Shown here: one piece after another, positions 46,789 to 56,292 of the stretch
Layout: each line of letters begins with the position of its first letter
Numbering within the stretch: position 1 is the first letter of the stretch
Origin: Paraliobacillus ryukyuensis
Lineage (GTDB): Bacteria; Bacillota; Bacilli; Bacillales; Amphibacillaceae
DNA: 64,000 bases
Assembly (NCBI RefSeq): GCF_003315295.1
Contig: NZ_QNRI01000011.1
Coordinates: forward strand, 44,904 to 108,903
Reading direction: 5' to 3'
Notes under the pieces: model-generated
Database searches by the model: none
What the model saw: only the letters and a program-made list of their open reading frames with translations
Told to the model about the DNA's origin: nothing
Translations under genes and position numbers: made by a program

Positions 46789-47260
46789 AATTAGATTGTT
46801 CCGTTTTTGTTAATTTCTCTCACAACTCTAAAGTGCATCTAATTTATTTCTTTGATGTTAGTATGATGATTCAACCTGGCGTTGATTCCCCTACCGATTA
46901 TGAAAAGAATTGAACATGAAGCAGGTATGTGACAGATAATGAAAAAATCACCATCCAAAAAAATGTATAATTTTAACATAAACATCCTATAAAATATGAC
47001 TTTATACTTATTTTATAAAAATATATTGAAATTTTTTTAGAATATTAGGTTGTTTATCTATTTTAGAAATAGTAGTATTGGTATATAATGTATTTCAATA
47101 AGTTTGAAGAACATGGAATTAGAAAAAAGGTTGCTTAGAACAAACCAAGGAATAGAGTGGCTAAAAATTTTCCGAAAACTAAGAGATAATAAATAAGATA
47201 ACCTTTAGTTTGGTTTGGTATTTTTTATGCCGATAAAACGAACTTACTTTCTTATTTTGA
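46789..47260. other. Gene-poor region
   Basis: No supported gene. The AT content is very high (for example 46970-47100), with possible promoter-like boxes but no downstream gene to go with them other than the remnant at 47261. Confidence 0.4.
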
Positions 47261-47637
47261 ATGGTTTATATACCTAAATCCTTTAAGAAAAACTATTTAG
47301 AGAATTGGTTGAAGAGTTTAAACATAGAAAATAATATTTTATTATCTATATTCGATTTAAATATTGATAACGTTACCGATAAACTAAATATAAATGTAAT
47401 TTTTATGGAAAGTTATGAAGAGGTTGTAATTTGGTATGAAAGAGCCTTTACTATATTTCTAAATCCAGAAAAAAGTAAAGAAGCAGTTCGGGCGATATTT
47501 TCCTTGGACTCTATCATCCACTTAGCACTACGGAGGTCAAGCAAACAATGTTAGAACTTTTAAGCCTTACATGGAAGCAAGCTAATCAATTTAGGCTTTA
47601 TGCTTCTATGCCTTTCTATATGATTTTAAAAAGCTAG
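47261..47637 (+). pseudogene. Degenerate ImmA/IrrE-type metallopeptidase
   Basis: The first frame reads FTIFLNPEKSKEAVRAIFSL, the strand and helix before the zinc motif in ImmA/IrrE proteins. Where HExxH is expected it reads LDSIIH, so the zinc site is lost. After a frame change at about 47548, MLELLSLTWKQANQFRLYAS then MPFYMIL continues the usual C-terminal helix. It is a broken phage/ICE-type protease gene, a sign of an earlier mobile element here. Confidence 0.6.
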
Positions 47638-48260
47638 CGAGGCGTACATCGATTATCATTGGAAATTATTTTTGTTTTATAAGTTTAATGTTACGATGGA
47701 CATTGTGCAAAAAGATCAGAGCAAATACTGCAAGAATACAGCTAGCTTCTATTGATAAAATAATTAGAGAGCAACCATCAACTTGTAATCAAGTAATGAG
47801 CCGAGCGAGTAGTCTACTGAAATCAATATGGTTATCAACAAACCATATTAACCGATGGATGTAGTCAAACATGAATGATATTACTATCTATAGTGATTTT
47901 ATAAAATATTAAAAAATCTAAAGTTAACAGTTGGTAGTAATAGTAACACTGATTGGAATAATAACTTCATCTACATCTAATTGATACCCCATATAAACCA
48001 GAGAATATTATTGATTTTCCTTTTAATGATAATAGTGTTTCGGTTTTGAGCAGTGATATTATAGTTAATTCAACTATAACCAATCATGCTGGAATTAATT
48101 TAAGTAGAATCAAAGTTAGAATTATAGAACTCTCTAGAAAACGAAGTCTCAAAACTGATTATAAGTATTGTAGATTTCAAAGAAGTTATTTATATGGAAA
48201 GAAACTAACTAAATGATTAATGATTTAATCAAATAAATAAACAAAATTTATGGAGGGTTA
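47638..48260. other. Region without supported gene
   Basis: Short open stretches exist, but none has a ribosome-binding site or a recognisable product; probably decayed accessory DNA. Confidence 0.4.
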
Positions 48261-48794
48261 ATGATGAAGAAATTTTTATTTTTAGCAGTAATTAGTACGT
48301 TATTGTTTTTGGCGGCTTGCGGAAGCGAGAGCAGCACAAGCGATGAAAGTAGTGGAAGTGATTCAGGTCAGTCAGAAACAAATGAAAACAAAAGTGAAAA
48401 AGAAGCAGATCAAAGTGACAAAGTATACGGAGTTGGTGATACGGTTAATTTAGGAGATGCAGAAGTTACGTTTACCAAAGTTTATTATGCCGAAGCAAAT
48501 GAATTTATGGAAGCTGAGAATGGTAAAGTGTTGGCTGTAGACTTTGAAGCAAAAAATACTGGTGATGATTCATTGTACATAGGAGTAGATGAATTCACTA
48601 TAAGTGTGGATGGTACGCAATATAGCGAATACATGAGTGGTGATGGATTCATGAACGAAAATATAAGCTCTGGTAATAGTATATCTGGAACAATGAAATA
48701 TGATGTGCCAGAATCAGAAACTTATAAGATTATATACGAACCAACCTTCACACTTAGCTCTGATACAGTTGAATTTGAAGTAAGTCCAGAATAA
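48261..48794 (+). CDS. DUF4352-type lipoprotein
   Basis: 177 residues. The signal peptide ends in a lipobox LLFLAACG (lipidated Cys at about 20). A Ser/Glu/Lys/Asp-rich spacer (22-55) precedes a domain with beta-sandwich features (VYGVGDTVNLGDAEVTFTKV, VLAVDFEAKNTGDDSLYIGV) typical of DUF4352/telokin-like lipoproteins. It starts at one of two adjacent ATG codons after GGAGGG. A clear terminator follows. The function of the family is unknown; many occur on mobile elements. Confidence 0.9.
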   Translation: MMKKFLFLAVISTLLFLAACGSESSTSDESSGSDSGQSETNENKSEKEADQSDKVYGVGDTVNLGDAEVTFTKVYYAEANEFMEAENGKVLAVDFEAKNTGDDSLYIGVDEFTISVDGTQYSEYMSGDGFMNENISSGNSISGTMKYDVPESETYKIIYEPTFTLSSDTVEFEVSPE

Positions 48795-48800
48795 ATATTT

Positions 48801-48825
48801 AAGCGCACTTAGGTGCGCTTTTTTT
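48801..48825 (+). terminator. Terminator after the lipoprotein gene
   Basis: AAGCGCAC / GTGCGCTT followed by seven T residues. Confidence 0.92.
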
Positions 48826-49031
48826 ATGATTGTACAATAAATAATAGAGCCAGATTTATACACATCATACTACCAGTATGAAAAAAAGATGCTTCCGCAA
48901 AGATAGAAAATCTGTACGGAAACATCTTAGATTAAGCTAAAATAAAATGTTGTCTAAATGTTGTTTTTTTATCAAAAATCAGATTGAAAACAACCTAAAA
49001 CACCGTTATACCAGCGTTTATGGGAGATGGT
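48826..49031. other. Region between the lipoprotein gene and attL
   Basis: It contains an imperfect hairpin at about 48889-48930 (AGATGCTTCCG / CGGAAACATCTT) and a GCGTTTATGG-type stretch next to attL, but no gene. Confidence 0.4.
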
Positions 49032-49050
49032 TTACATCATGCCGCCCATA
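49032..49050. other. attL of the integrative element (groEL 3'-end repeat)
   Basis: TTACATCATGCCGCCCATA occurs here and again at 63595-63613 in the same orientation. Read on the minus strand it gives ATGGGCGGCATGATGTAA, codons for MGGMM-stop, the typical end of GroEL. The sequence just beyond (minus-strand upstream) does not read as GroEL. Confidence 0.85.
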
Positions 49051-49216
49051 TAATAACCATTGAAATAATTAAAAATATTGAATAAAAACCTTGTTGTAAC
49101 AACATTTATAATTTTACACTAATATGAGAAAATACTTTTTTAAAAACTATCGGTCACTTTTCGGATACTAAAATACCTAAAAATATTTCTAACCAAAAAT
49201 AAAGAAGGTGAGAGCA

Positions 49217-49684
49217 ATGTGTAACATTGAAACCGACAAGATCATAAAAAAACTCGAAGAAGAAATGCATATATACTATAAAGTAACAGAGGATTACGAA
49301 AAAATCATGCAAGAACAAATAAACATTTTAAAAAATACTATTGAAAAGTACCTACCAGTAATGGAATGGTATTTAGAAAATAATGTTGATTTTAAACATC
49401 CAGACCTGCGTATAAAAAATGAAATTGGTCCTATTTTGGGACATGATGAAAAAGAAGATAAATTGATTGTTTACTACTTTGAGAAAAGAATAATAATAAA
49501 AATAAAATTCACAGCACCATTTAAGATTACAGAAATTTATTCATTCTGGGATCTAATAAGAGATGGATATTTCTTAGATGCCCTTTTAGGGTTGAAATAT
49601 ATTGAAGTTGGTTATTCAACTAATATAATTAAGTTAAGAGAATTAATAAGTGAATATAATGAAAATTTGAAACAAATATATTAA
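49217..49684 (+). CDS. Unknown protein, first gene inside the element
   Basis: About 155 residues from the ATG at 49217 (GAAGGTGA before it). An N-terminal coiled-coil-like helix (about 8-45, HIYYKVTEDYEKIMQEQINI) is followed by a mixed domain with DKLIVYYFEKRIIIKIKFTA. No family recognised. It lies between attL and the restriction genes, so it is probably cargo. Confidence 0.7.
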   Translation: MCNIETDKIIKKLEEEMHIYYKVTEDYEKIMQEQINILKNTIEKYLPVMEWYLENNVDFKHPDLRIKNEIGPILGHDEKEDKLIVYYFEKRIIIKIKFTAPFKITEIYSFWDLIRDGYFLDALLGLKYIEVGYSTNIIKLRELISEYNENLKQIY

Positions 49685-49845
49685 TAATTCCATATTTATA
49701 TTTTACCTTAAAGCAATCAAATAAAAATGAGGCTATTCCAAAATATGTGATTTCATTTTTTAAAATGAAAAAGAAGTGATTACACTGTCGTTCGTGAGGA
49801 TATACCAAAAGAGGCTAATTAAAAAAGTAAAGGGGGTGATAAAAC

Positions 49846-49941
49846 ATGCCAGAACTTTCTATAACTTTGTCCATTATTGCAATTGGTTTAAACCTTATTA
49901 CTATAATGCTTTTATTCAAATATAAAAGCGAACATAAATAA
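49846..49941 (+). CDS. 31-residue hydrophobic peptide, type I toxin-like
   Basis: AAAGGGGGTGAT lies six bases before the ATG. The peptide is a single membrane helix (SITLSIIAIGLNLITIMLLF) with a short basic tail KYKSEHK, the form of small type I toxins and holin-like toxins in Firmicutes. Hairpins follow at about 50053-50096 and 50114-50145. An antisense RNA antitoxin is expected from the family but could not be shown. Confidence 0.55.
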   Translation: MPELSITLSIIAIGLNLITIMLLFKYKSEHK

Positions 49942-50113
49942 CTGATTATGAAAATGAGACACAATAAGTATACAGCTATCAAATCCACAGTAGCAATCAT
50001 TGCTTAAACTTAAACTTATAGTGACACAAACCTGCTTTCCTAACCACAACTAAGAAAAGTATCCAGAATTTTAATTAATTATTTTTTTACAGATACTTCC
50101 TTTGGTGTTTTTT

Positions 50114-50145
50114 AAAAAGGAGATGGTATTATTCATCTCCTTTTT
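50114..50145. terminator. Bidirectional terminator between the small peptide gene and res
   Basis: AAAAAGGAGATG / CATCTCCTTTTT, with T-runs on both sides, lies 18 bases past the stop of the res gene on the minus strand. Confidence 0.85.
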
Positions 50146-50162
50146 AATATAAGAAATCCAAT

Positions 50163-53132
50163 TCAATAATCAAATATCTTACTTATATCATAGAATCGAT
50201 ATTCCTCTAACTTTGGATTACCAGAATCACTTGGATAGTAGTATAGCAATTCAACGTTCACTTCGGAATCATCTTGTATATTATCGTCATTAAATACTTC
50301 TTCAAATCCTCTAACCTTATCAATAGCATTTTGTGGACTTAGCCTTAAGCCTTTAGGGTCAACAAATTTCAAAAAGTATTGATTGTCTATTTTTAACCAA
50401 AAAATAAAGTCTGGATAGAAATTCCTGAATAACTGCTTTTCAGTATCATAGTAAGGAATGTAAATTTCATCAGTAGATTCATTCAACTTAGAAAAATACC
50501 ACCAATCAAATTCATGAGTTTTTGAATTGTCAGCTTTCAAATATTCTTCCAAGTTTTTAACGAAATCAATTTCGCTATTCTCTTTTATTGAATACTTAAA
50601 TTTATTGCTATTGGAAATAATCATAGGTTTGTAATAATGAGATTGTATATTCTTTAATTCTAACCCATATTTTTCTTCTAATTCATTCTCATTCATCAAA
50701 TTCAGAAGATCATCCTCGTATATGCCCATATCTTTAGCCATGTTCATAAGAGCAGTACCAGGCTCTCTTCCATCTTGATAAATGGTAATCAAATCATTTA
50801 CAAATTCCTGTTGTTCCGACGTAAAGTCTCTTTTCATGTATTGAGAAATACTATTTCTAATATATTCTTCTAATTTAAACAAGTCTTCATCTGAATAAGT
50901 TGTTTGAAAATGCTTGTAATGTTTTATATCTATTTGTGGCGCTTCAATTCTAAACCCAACTAATTCTTTGGTTTTCATATTTCTATGCTTTTCTATGTTT
51001 CTTAATACTTCTTTAGGTTTTTTGCTTGTGGGTTTTTCATCAACAACTTCTATTTTTTCGCCATTTTTTATCCCCTTGATAGTTTCATATCTAAAATCAT
51101 CTCTTACTATTAATAACTTATCAGGGGTATTATTAACAAGTTGATTTACTTTATTAAAATCAACTTTACTAATTCTAAAGTCTTTATTGTTGTAATTTAA
51201 CTCTCTATAAACAGGGACTTGTAATTTCTCCTTAATATTAGTTCTTTGAATTCCTTTTATAACATTCCAATTATCATCTTGGATGTTTAATTCTTTAATA
51301 ATGTTAGATACAACTTGTTTGTTTGTAGCGAATACAAATAGCGTCTCGAGCAATTCACCATAATTTATTATACTACTTCTTTCGTCTTTATTAAATTCAG
51401 TAATACTCTCATCAGTTAATTTAAATCTTGTACGCACATTAGGTATTGGCTCAACCCTTACCCCTCGACCAATTGCCTGTAAAATTAATTTTGTATTTTC
51501 ATCATTTGTACCCATATTTATGAAATTAATTACATTTGGTCTATTACTATCCCAACCTTCAATGAACTGCCTAGAACCCATCAATATATTTATTTCGTTG
51601 TTCTTTTTGTGAATATCTTTAAACCTACTTTTATCAACAACAATGTCCTCATTAAATAAATAATCTTCCAAGATATTGTTTCTCCATTTATAAACATCAG
51701 AAGCTTTTATGATAGCAAATGGTACTGAATTAATAGATGATTTTAGTCGAAAAGATAATTCATTATTATTTGAACCTATTTGGTAAACTTCAATTCTACC
51801 AGGTGTATCAGAATTATATACATTACTTAAAATATCTTGATAGGTTACGTTGGAAATAGAGCTTTTAAATTCACTATCTAAATTCTCTTCACCAACAGTA
51901 TATTGTAAATTATCTTCTAGGTTGTTTATTATTGAATTCTTTACCATTTTTAATACATCTTCACTTATTGGACTTGCAGCTATCTCTGAAAGATATTTAA
52001 AGTAGATTTTCATATCAGCGTTATTAGTATTAATTTCATTAGATATCGTTAACATCAAGGGATTATGATATAAGCTCGTATCAATTTCTTTGATTTTTCT
52101 ACACTGTTTTTTAATTGAAGTATATACTATTAAAGATTTCAATATTATTTCTCTTTTTTCGGAATCACTTAAATTATCATTAAGTTCTTGTTTGTTTTTA
52201 GCTTTAAAATTTCTAAATTCATCATCAAGAACCTTAATATTTTTTCCATAACCAGCCTTTATAAATTCAGATAAATTAAAGTTTGAAATAGTTGACACAA
52301 CATCTAAGTTGTCTACGAAGGTTGCAGAAAAATTGAACATAAATCCATTTCGAGAGAGAATATTTAGATACTGTTTCCTCAAACTTTCATCATCTTTGCC
52401 TTTATGCGCCTCGTCCAAAATAATATACCAGCCATCACTTTCAATATATGAAGAAAAGTCAATCATGTTTTCTTTATTTTCGTTTGATAAAACAGTTGAC
52501 CTTGTATGATAAACAGTCAATGAGTCAGGTTGAAGAGGATTAATTCCCGCAAACTCCCTTTTTTCGTACTGCCTAATATTCCTAAATTGAATATTTGCAT
52601 ATCTGAAATTAGTTTCATTAAATTTATGAACGTGGTCATTAATTTGTTTAAAAATATCATCATTAGGTGTTACAACTAACACTTTTTTTTCAGGAATTAC
52701 CTTTTGACTCATAAGTTCATATAACAATTCGATTAACTTTACAATTATCAAAGTTTTACCTGAACCAGTAGCCATCCAAAACGAAGCACGATTCAAGAAA
52801 TTCTTATAAGAAATTTCTCCATTCTCTTCACTATAGTAACCTTTGAGCAAATCAAAATGGCTATTTTCATTTGTAAATGAAAAATCTTGTTTAAGTTCAT
52901 CTTCCAATTCAATATTATAATAATTCAATAGCTCACTTTTGCCGTCATCACTAAAATAATTGATCAATAAACGAGTAATATTTTGCAGTGCGTCTTTTTG
53001 ATAATCATATAAATTTCTTTCATTATCAAATCTTTCTAGGTCTAAACCATAGTCAGTTAAATCAATCTTCGAATTCAGATAACCTTTAACATATTTTTCA
53101 AGTAATACGGGTTTATTAATCATCTTTTTCAC
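50163..53132 (-). CDS. res: Type III restriction enzyme, Res subunit
   Basis: A 989-residue ATP-dependent endonuclease/translocase acting with Mod. The superfamily 2 helicase core has Walker A in ATGSGKTLI (about 121), DEAH box ILDEAHKGKDD (about 239), and motif VI in QAIGRGVRVEP. The C-terminal PD-(D/E)xK-type nuclease has the acidic residue in YPDFIFWLKI (about 900) and Lys in KFVDPKG (about 926). It overlaps the mod stop by 17 bases, so both are coupled. All key motifs are intact, so it should be active. It is the main defence cargo of the element. Confidence 0.95.
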   Translation of the reverse strand: MKKMINKPVLLEKYVKGYLNSKIDLTDYGLDLERFDNERNLYDYQKDALQNITRLLINYFSDDGKSELLNYYNIELEDELKQDFSFTNENSHFDLLKGYYSEENGEISYKNFLNRASFWMATGSGKTLIIVKLIELLYELMSQKVIPEKKVLVVTPNDDIFKQINDHVHKFNETNFRYANIQFRNIRQYEKREFAGINPLQPDSLTVYHTRSTVLSNENKENMIDFSSYIESDGWYIILDEAHKGKDDESLRKQYLNILSRNGFMFNFSATFVDNLDVVSTISNFNLSEFIKAGYGKNIKVLDDEFRNFKAKNKQELNDNLSDSEKREIILKSLIVYTSIKKQCRKIKEIDTSLYHNPLMLTISNEINTNNADMKIYFKYLSEIAASPISEDVLKMVKNSIINNLEDNLQYTVGEENLDSEFKSSISNVTYQDILSNVYNSDTPGRIEVYQIGSNNNELSFRLKSSINSVPFAIIKASDVYKWRNNILEDYLFNEDIVVDKSRFKDIHKKNNEINILMGSRQFIEGWDSNRPNVINFINMGTNDENTKLILQAIGRGVRVEPIPNVRTRFKLTDESITEFNKDERSSIINYGELLETLFVFATNKQVVSNIIKELNIQDDNWNVIKGIQRTNIKEKLQVPVYRELNYNNKDFRISKVDFNKVNQLVNNTPDKLLIVRDDFRYETIKGIKNGEKIEVVDEKPTSKKPKEVLRNIEKHRNMKTKELVGFRIEAPQIDIKHYKHFQTTYSDEDLFKLEEYIRNSISQYMKRDFTSEQQEFVNDLITIYQDGREPGTALMNMAKDMGIYEDDLLNLMNENELEEKYGLELKNIQSHYYKPMIISNSNKFKYSIKENSEIDFVKNLEEYLKADNSKTHEFDWWYFSKLNESTDEIYIPYYDTEKQLFRNFYPDFIFWLKIDNQYFLKFVDPKGLRLSPQNAIDKVRGFEEVFNDDNIQDDSEVNVELLYYYPSDSGNPKLEEYRFYDISKIFDY

Positions 53133-55740
53133 CCCACCAAATAAGAGGTCTTAAAAATTTATTACTTTCCCACTCTAATGAACCTAATTCTACTTCGGTA
53201 TTATCTGTGAATGTTACTCTTTCCTCAGTTAAGCTCTTTATTTTTTTGCCAGAGAGATTGGAAATGGTTTCAGCAATATCAACATCATTATAAATGTTTT
53301 TTAACACAACTGTGACTTTGTCTTCTTCTATATTAATAGCATCTAATAACTTTTCACTATCGTAAAAGATATTAGAGATATTATTATCACTATAAATATA
53401 CTTAGACTTCTTCAAGATATCTTCATACTGCTCTAACTCATAATACTTAAAAAATCCTCCACCTTGCCAATCTACTTTCTTAGAGACCTTAGTCCTCACA
53501 TCACCTTTAAGGACTCGCTTTAACCTAGGAAGAATCTTGGTATAAAAATGTTCTCCCATTTCTACACCAATCCATTTCCTTTTCAGTTTATGCGCTACAC
53601 TTATAGTCGTCCCACTTCCCGAGAAAAAATCAAGCACTTTTCCTCCTTCATTACTAGCTCCAGCAATAACCCTATATAATAATTCCTCGGGTTTCTGTGT
53701 ACCGAATCCTAACCTTTCGGGTGCTGGTGGCATATAAGCAATATCATCCCATATATCAGATGGTGCTTTACCTAATGGGTTAATTTTACTTTCTTTTTTT
53801 CTGTTTAATCGTTCTCCATCTCTACCAGAACCTCTAGTATAAACAAGCTCTCCTTTTTCGTTCTCCTTTAAAGATTCTAAAAAGTCTTTGCTATACGGTT
53901 GTCTTACTAAATCTTTATTAAAAATATATTTGTTAGGATTGACAGCGTACCATGTGATGTATTCATGATTTCTTTCGTATTTTTTAGCATTGCCACCAAT
54001 AAGGTTATAAGCCCATATTATATTGTTTAAATAAGATCCCTTCCCAAATGCTCTATCTAATAACATCCTTCCGTAATAAGATGCATCTTCGCCTAAATGT
54101 AGGAAAAGACTACCTTCATCAGACAGTAAATCACTACTTAGATTTAACCTATCGTTCATAATAGTTAACCATGTGCTATCTTGATACTCATCTTTATAAT
54201 CAAAGTCGTCACCGGTATTGAAGGGTGGGTCTATATAAATTAACTGAATTTCACCTTTCTCCTTAGAAACTATATCATTTAGCGCCTGATAATTTTCACT
54301 CTTGATTAGAACTCCATCTATTTCATTATCAATTTCACTAAAACAACTTAGAATTTCAAATTTGATATCTTCAAAGTGTCGAGTGTCTATCGGAAGATAC
54401 TTATATACATCATTTAAGACTTCCTTACCATCTTCATTGGTTACTAAAATATCATCTTTATTCAATTCTAAAGCAAATTCAAATTCCTTCATTTCCCCTT
54501 TCAATTCTTGTCCTGTATCTTCATCTATTTCTGGTTCATATAACCATTTCCACTCTTCTATTTGATTCTCAAAACCTTCTGATTCAATTATTTTCCTAAT
54601 AATATTCACATCATCTATTCGGTCTAAAGTAATTACATAGTGACAACTTTTAACTAATCTTGGTTTTAGCCAGATTGCCTTGAGCTCATTTTCAAATTTA
54701 CCAATATAATCGATTATTTTAAAAGCAATTTTTTTTATTTTTTGAATTGCGTAGATTCTATCTTTGTCCCACAATGTATCTAATTCTTTTTCATTAAATA
54801 AATAATCGTATATGAATATATTAAACTGTTCTTTTAAAAATGATGATGCATCTTTATGGATAAAATAATCCACTTCTTTTTGTTTTTTGTATATTCTTAT
54901 AGCTTTCTTTATCAAATCTTCGTCTACGGTAATTTCTTCTTTGTTCAAATAACTACCCATATCCTCAACACTATTAATGACAAGAGAAAGGACCACTGTT
55001 TCTAGTGCATCATCCATATTTTTAACTCTCACTATTTTTCTAAAACTAGTTTTAGAGGTAAAATGCTCCAAATTAAGCTCGTTTTTATTTATAATAATGT
55101 TAGGATGATTAAAATTGCTAATATTATTGAATAAATAATCTTTAATATCATTCGGTTCCTTCAAGTTTAAATATTTCTTCAGTCTTTCATACTTTGAATT
55201 ACTATTGTCTTTATATTCCACCTTAAATTTTAACTTATCTTTACTTGCTTCCACTAATAAGAATTCTATTTCTTTCTTCTCATTATTTTTTTGGTATTCA
55301 ATCTCACTTGCATCAAATTCAAAATTCACACCATCTAAATCGAATTCCATTGAAGTAAAAACTGCTTCTGATTTAACATAGAAAAGTTTTTGTGTTTTCC
55401 AGAATAAAGAAGTATCTTCTTTATCACTATAAATCTTTTCGTATAAATTCTTATGTAATTGTGTCTTATTATAAAATGGTGTACCTGTTTCGTTTAGATA
55501 GCTATCGAAGAAGGTGTAAAGTTTATTATATAAGTCGCCTACACCATTCTCATGTCCTTGAAATTCCTCTGAAACTTCATGTTCGATTAAGGGTTTAATT
55601 TTATTGAAGTACTGGTTTCTTATTTTCATTAAGTTTGTATAGCCTGAGTTTCCCTCTAATTTGGAGCCAACTTCTCCTAAGAATACATTAGATAATGCAC
55701 TAAAAAATCTTTGTTTTGATTGCATGTTTTGTTCTTTCAT
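53116..55740 (-). CDS. mod: Type III DNA methyltransferase, Mod subunit
   Basis: An N6-adenine methyltransferase of the beta class, which provides site recognition for both modification and cutting. Motif IV reads YIDPPFNTGDDF (about 503) and motif I VLDFFSGSGTT (about 705), with the variable recognition region in between. About 470 residues precede motif IV, making it longer (about 874) than many Mod proteins. ATG at 55740 is chosen with GGAGG seven bases before; another ATG at 55743 is possible. It is transcribed with res. No phase-variable repeat tract was noticed in the coding region. Confidence 0.95.
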   Translation of the reverse strand: MKEQNMQSKQRFFSALSNVFLGEVGSKLEGNSGYTNLMKIRNQYFNKIKPLIEHEVSEEFQGHENGVGDLYNKLYTFFDSYLNETGTPFYNKTQLHKNLYEKIYSDKEDTSLFWKTQKLFYVKSEAVFTSMEFDLDGVNFEFDASEIEYQKNNEKKEIEFLLVEASKDKLKFKVEYKDNSNSKYERLKKYLNLKEPNDIKDYLFNNISNFNHPNIIINKNELNLEHFTSKTSFRKIVRVKNMDDALETVVLSLVINSVEDMGSYLNKEEITVDEDLIKKAIRIYKKQKEVDYFIHKDASSFLKEQFNIFIYDYLFNEKELDTLWDKDRIYAIQKIKKIAFKIIDYIGKFENELKAIWLKPRLVKSCHYVITLDRIDDVNIIRKIIESEGFENQIEEWKWLYEPEIDEDTGQELKGEMKEFEFALELNKDDILVTNEDGKEVLNDVYKYLPIDTRHFEDIKFEILSCFSEIDNEIDGVLIKSENYQALNDIVSKEKGEIQLIYIDPPFNTGDDFDYKDEYQDSTWLTIMNDRLNLSSDLLSDEGSLFLHLGEDASYYGRMLLDRAFGKGSYLNNIIWAYNLIGGNAKKYERNHEYITWYAVNPNKYIFNKDLVRQPYSKDFLESLKENEKGELVYTRGSGRDGERLNRKKESKINPLGKAPSDIWDDIAYMPPAPERLGFGTQKPEELLYRVIAGASNEGGKVLDFFSGSGTTISVAHKLKRKWIGVEMGEHFYTKILPRLKRVLKGDVRTKVSKKVDWQGGGFFKYYELEQYEDILKKSKYIYSDNNISNIFYDSEKLLDAINIEEDKVTVVLKNIYNDVDIAETISNLSGKKIKSLTEERVTFTDNTEVELGSLEWESNKFLRPLIWWGEKDD

Positions 55741-55743
55741 CAT

Positions 55744-56102
55744 TAACCCTCCAATATAATTTTGATTCAATAAATCATCTATTTGTTGTACTAAAAATTC
55801 AACATTATAGAATTTCTTGCATTAACTTAGATTTGAACCATTCTCTTGACAAGTAAAATTAGACCAACCACGTACTTATAACTCGCTTTATGTATACATT
55901 ACAAATATATCAAATTTAGGTTTAAATAGATAGAATCGAGAATATCAGACGGTAATCACCTTATTAGAAATAGAAATATGGAAAAAGTCCAACCCAAATT
56001 AATGTATGAGTGATTCCCCAAAAAATTGTTTTCAGCACCTTCAAGTGTATTCTATTAAATAAAAAGTCTCAACTTCATTAAAAGGTTCTCATAACAGGCA
56101 GA
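55744..56102. other. Intergenic region upstream of mod
   Basis: It should hold the mod-res promoter on the minus strand and the end of the VbhA-like gene transcript. No gene and no clear hairpin terminator were found. Confidence 0.4.
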
Positions 56103-56276
56103 CTATAATATACCATCAGTAAGGTGCCTTATATCCATTTCTCCTGTTAGAACTTTCCTAATGACTTCTTTGTCCTTTTGAGAAGGTTTTAACCCTTCAA
56201 TCTCCAGTTGGTACTTTATATGTTTCCAATGTTCTTCAAATTCTTCTACTGTGATTGGTTCGACTCTTTTCCTCAT
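56103..56276 (-). CDS. VbhA-like antitoxin, apparently without toxin
   Basis: 57 residues from the ATG at 56276 with AAAGGAGAG six bases upstream. The segment YQLEIEGLKPSQKDKEVIRK then GEMDIRHLTDGIL resembles the VbhA antitoxin helix pattern (xxLEGLxPSxE...xxGEI) that inhibits Fic-domain AMP-transferases. The gene overlaps the end of the relaxase gene region (relaxase stop 56293), so it is the last gene of the mob operon. The expected Fic gene, with an HPFxxGNGR motif, is not found downstream; the type III R-M genes occupy that place. The antitoxin assignment rests on pattern only. Confidence 0.6.
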   Translation of the reverse strand: MRKRVEPITVEEFEEHWKHIKYQLEIEGLKPSQKDKEVIRKVLTGEMDIRHLTDGIL

Positions 56277-56292
56277 TGATAACTCTCCTTTA

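Noticed and set aside
46671..46913. 80-codon open frame on the plus strand
   Set aside because: No ribosome-binding site, the frame runs through the perfect 59-base hairpin, and its product resembles no protein.
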